From JABDMH01 sp050298535 (GTDB taxonomy: Bacteria; Bacteroidota; Bacteroidia; Chitinophagales; Saprospiraceae): DNA of 64,000 nucleotides. The notes under the pieces are model-generated. The model was given only the letters and a program-made list of their open reading frames with translations. It had not been told where the DNA came from and ran no database searches. Shown piece after piece: positions 62,700-64,000 of the stretch (positions are counted from its first letter, which is position 1; each line of letters opens with the position of its first letter). The stretch is taken from the NCBI GenBank assembly GCA_050298535.1, contig JBNKUI010000040.1, positions 1 to 64,000 of the forward strand. Reading direction: 5' to 3'. The position numbers and the translations under genes are program-made.

Positions 62700-64000
62700 C
62701 TATTGATTTATGAAAACGTAGTCATCCGGACGAAACAGACTACCCAATACCATGGCAATACAACTGGCTAAGATCCCATAAATGGTTGGGTGTATAAGCG
62801 TATCCATATGGTCGGTAACTATCCAGACTAGAGCTCCTGATGTGATGGCCATCCAGGCACCAAGTATTGAGGATTTTTTCCAATAAAGACCGAAAGTCAA
62901 TGGTGCCAGAAGGCAGACCATGACAAGGACGGCAGAAGAAACCACCAGACCATGAATATTGGTATCATTTAGGGCAAAAAGACAGGAAACAAGAGCTATT
63001 ACAATCACGCTTATTCGCGTTAAAAGGAGTAGCCGTTTATCAGAAATATCTGGTAGATATGGTTTTAACAAATTCTCCCCAACAATGGTTGCCGGTGATA
63101 GCATTGCCCCACTTGAAGTGCTCAAGATGGCGGAAATAAGCGCTCCGAAGAAAAGCATTTGAAGGGGTACGCTAGTATACTGGGCCACCATATCCGGAAT
63201 TAAATTTTGTCCATGATCCGAGTTCATTAATTCGGGGTGCAGCTTCGCGGACCCCAATCCTATGATAAGAGGCAATACCCCAACAGCAAATAATAGCAGG
63301 GCACCTAGAAACACTCCATTCTTTCCAGCATTTTCCGATTTCGCTGAGAAGACACGTTGATAGAGATCTTGAGCCGGAATAACTCCGAGACCGAACGCCA
63401 TCCACATGGCTATATAGTTTGTCCAATTGTAAAGTCCTCGTTCTGGAAAGAAATTATAGAAACCCTCCGGTTGGCCAGATAAGATGGGCATAAGTCCACC
63501 TGTTTCATCCAGAACATTTGTAAAGATGACGATCAGACCGATGACTATCAGAGTACTCTGTAATAAATCAGTAAAAGTTACTGCCCACATACCGCCGATA
63601 TAGGTATAGATCACTACTATGGTAGCACCTAGAAATATTCCGCTTTGGATAGAGATGCCTAGTATGGATTGGAAGAGAATGGCTAGGGCAACAAATTGAG
63701 CGGCAATCCAGAAGAAATAGGTGTAAATGTAAATGATAGATGTTACGAGTTCTATAGATTTACCGTAACGCAATTTGAAAAAATCACTTAATGTGACAAT
63801 GTTCATTCGATAAAGTTGCCGGGCATAAAAAAATCCTACTAATAAAAGACAAAGTAACGTCCCAAATTGATCCGTTATCGTACCCATTACCCCTTCTTCC
63901 ACAAAAAGCCCGGGAAGACCCATAATTAATTCCGGTCCAAACCATGTGGCAAAAATTGTTACACCCACTAGTATTGTGGGAAGACTCTTTCCGGCAAGTG
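62700..64000 (-). CDS. Sodium:solute symporter, partial (right edge)
   Basis: Sodium:solute symporter-family protein; at least 433 residues are visible and the gene continues beyond the window. The reading frame is open through base 64000 and reads LAGKSLPTILVGVTIFATWFGPELI, an internal family segment, so the true start lies outside. About eleven helices are visible, with the Na+-binding-type motifs GLGVIPAQDLYQRVFSAKS and LFFGALISAILSTSSGAMLSPA near the middle. Substrates of the family include sugars, amino acids, organic acids and choline; this one cannot be assigned. Confidence 0.9.
   Translation of the reverse strand, partial: LAGKSLPTILVGVTIFATWFGPELIMGLPGLFVEEGVMGTITDQFGTLLCLLLVGFFYARQLYRMNIVTLSDFFKLRYGKSIELVTSIIYIYTYFFWIAAQFVALAILFQSILGISIQSGIFLGATIVVIYTYIGGMWAVTFTDLLQSTLIVIGLIVIFTNVLDETGGLMPILSGQPEGFYNFFPERGLYNWTNYIAMWMAFGLGVIPAQDLYQRVFSAKSENAGKNGVFLGALLLFAVGVLPLIIGLGSAKLHPELMNSDHGQNLIPDMVAQYTSVPLQMLFFGALISAILSTSSGAMLSPATIVGENLLKPYLPDISDKRLLLLTRISVIVIALVSCLFALNDTNIHGLVVSSAVLVMVCLLAPLTFGLYWKKSSILGAWMAITSGALVWIVTDHMDTLIHPTIYGILASCIAMVLGSLFRPDDYVFINQ

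Overview
The window is a chromosomal segment from a member of the Bacteroidota, probably a marine or otherwise aquatic polysaccharide degrader. The evidence is a type IX secretion C-terminal sorting domain on one protein, many Bacteroidota-type lipoproteins and Crp-like, NarL-like and AraC-like regulators, a periplasmic propeller of the hybrid two-component type, FGly-type sulfatases and moderate-to-low GC. The order cannot be fixed from this window. No rRNA, tRNA, CRISPR array, phage or insertion sequence was recognised.

Layout. 0.2-1.6 kb: a small P-loop nucleotide-binding protein and a LigB/YgiD-type extradiol dioxygenase. 1.9-4.7 kb: a two-subunit molybdenum hydroxylase of the isoquinoline 1-oxidoreductase type. 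4.8-6.9 kb: a multidomain lipoprotein (two VOC-like halves, two cytochrome c domains, a rhodanese) interrupted by a one-base frameshift near its end. 6.9-7.9 kb: about 1 kb of non-coding DNA with palindromes. 7.9-11.0 kb: a copper P-type ATPase and its metal-binding AraC-type regulator. 11.2-15.0 kb: a membrane protein and a lipid-flavoured group (DUF4442 protein, methyltransferase, sterol desaturase-like hydroxylase, Crp-like regulator).

15-45 kb is a carbohydrate-oriented accessory region. It holds five type I sulfatases with an intact FGly cysteine, one GH43 glycosidase, one FGGY sugar kinase, one SDR sugar dehydrogenase or epimerase, and a large heme/beta-propeller lipoprotein. Between them lie a Ca/Na antiporter, an MBL hydrolase, methyltransferases, a catalytically dead-looking gingipain relative with a T9SS tail, a VIT1-type transporter, a stand-alone seven-repeat propeller lipoprotein, a DinB protein and an SLC12-like transporter. 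No SusC/SusD pair is present, so this is a scattered sulfated-glycan toolkit and not a canonical polysaccharide utilisation locus.

45-64 kb: an extracellular repeat protein, a second SLC12-like transporter, a two-domain secreted protein, a jacalin-like protein with a tail of seven exact 60-bp repeats, and a tight four-gene operon linking a type I copper (cupredoxin) protein, an outer-membrane beta-barrel, a TPR histidine kinase and a NarL-type regulator. Then come a basic secreted protein, a degraded Asp-box remnant, DUF434 and MarC proteins, a Cys/Met-metabolism PLP enzyme divergent from an Lrp-type regulator, the stranded C-terminus of a TonB-dependent receptor, and a sodium:solute symporter running off the right edge.

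The best candidates for something undescribed are the cupredoxin/porin/TPR-kinase/regulator operon, the jacalin-RDHR repeat protein, and the VOC/diheme/rhodanese fusion.
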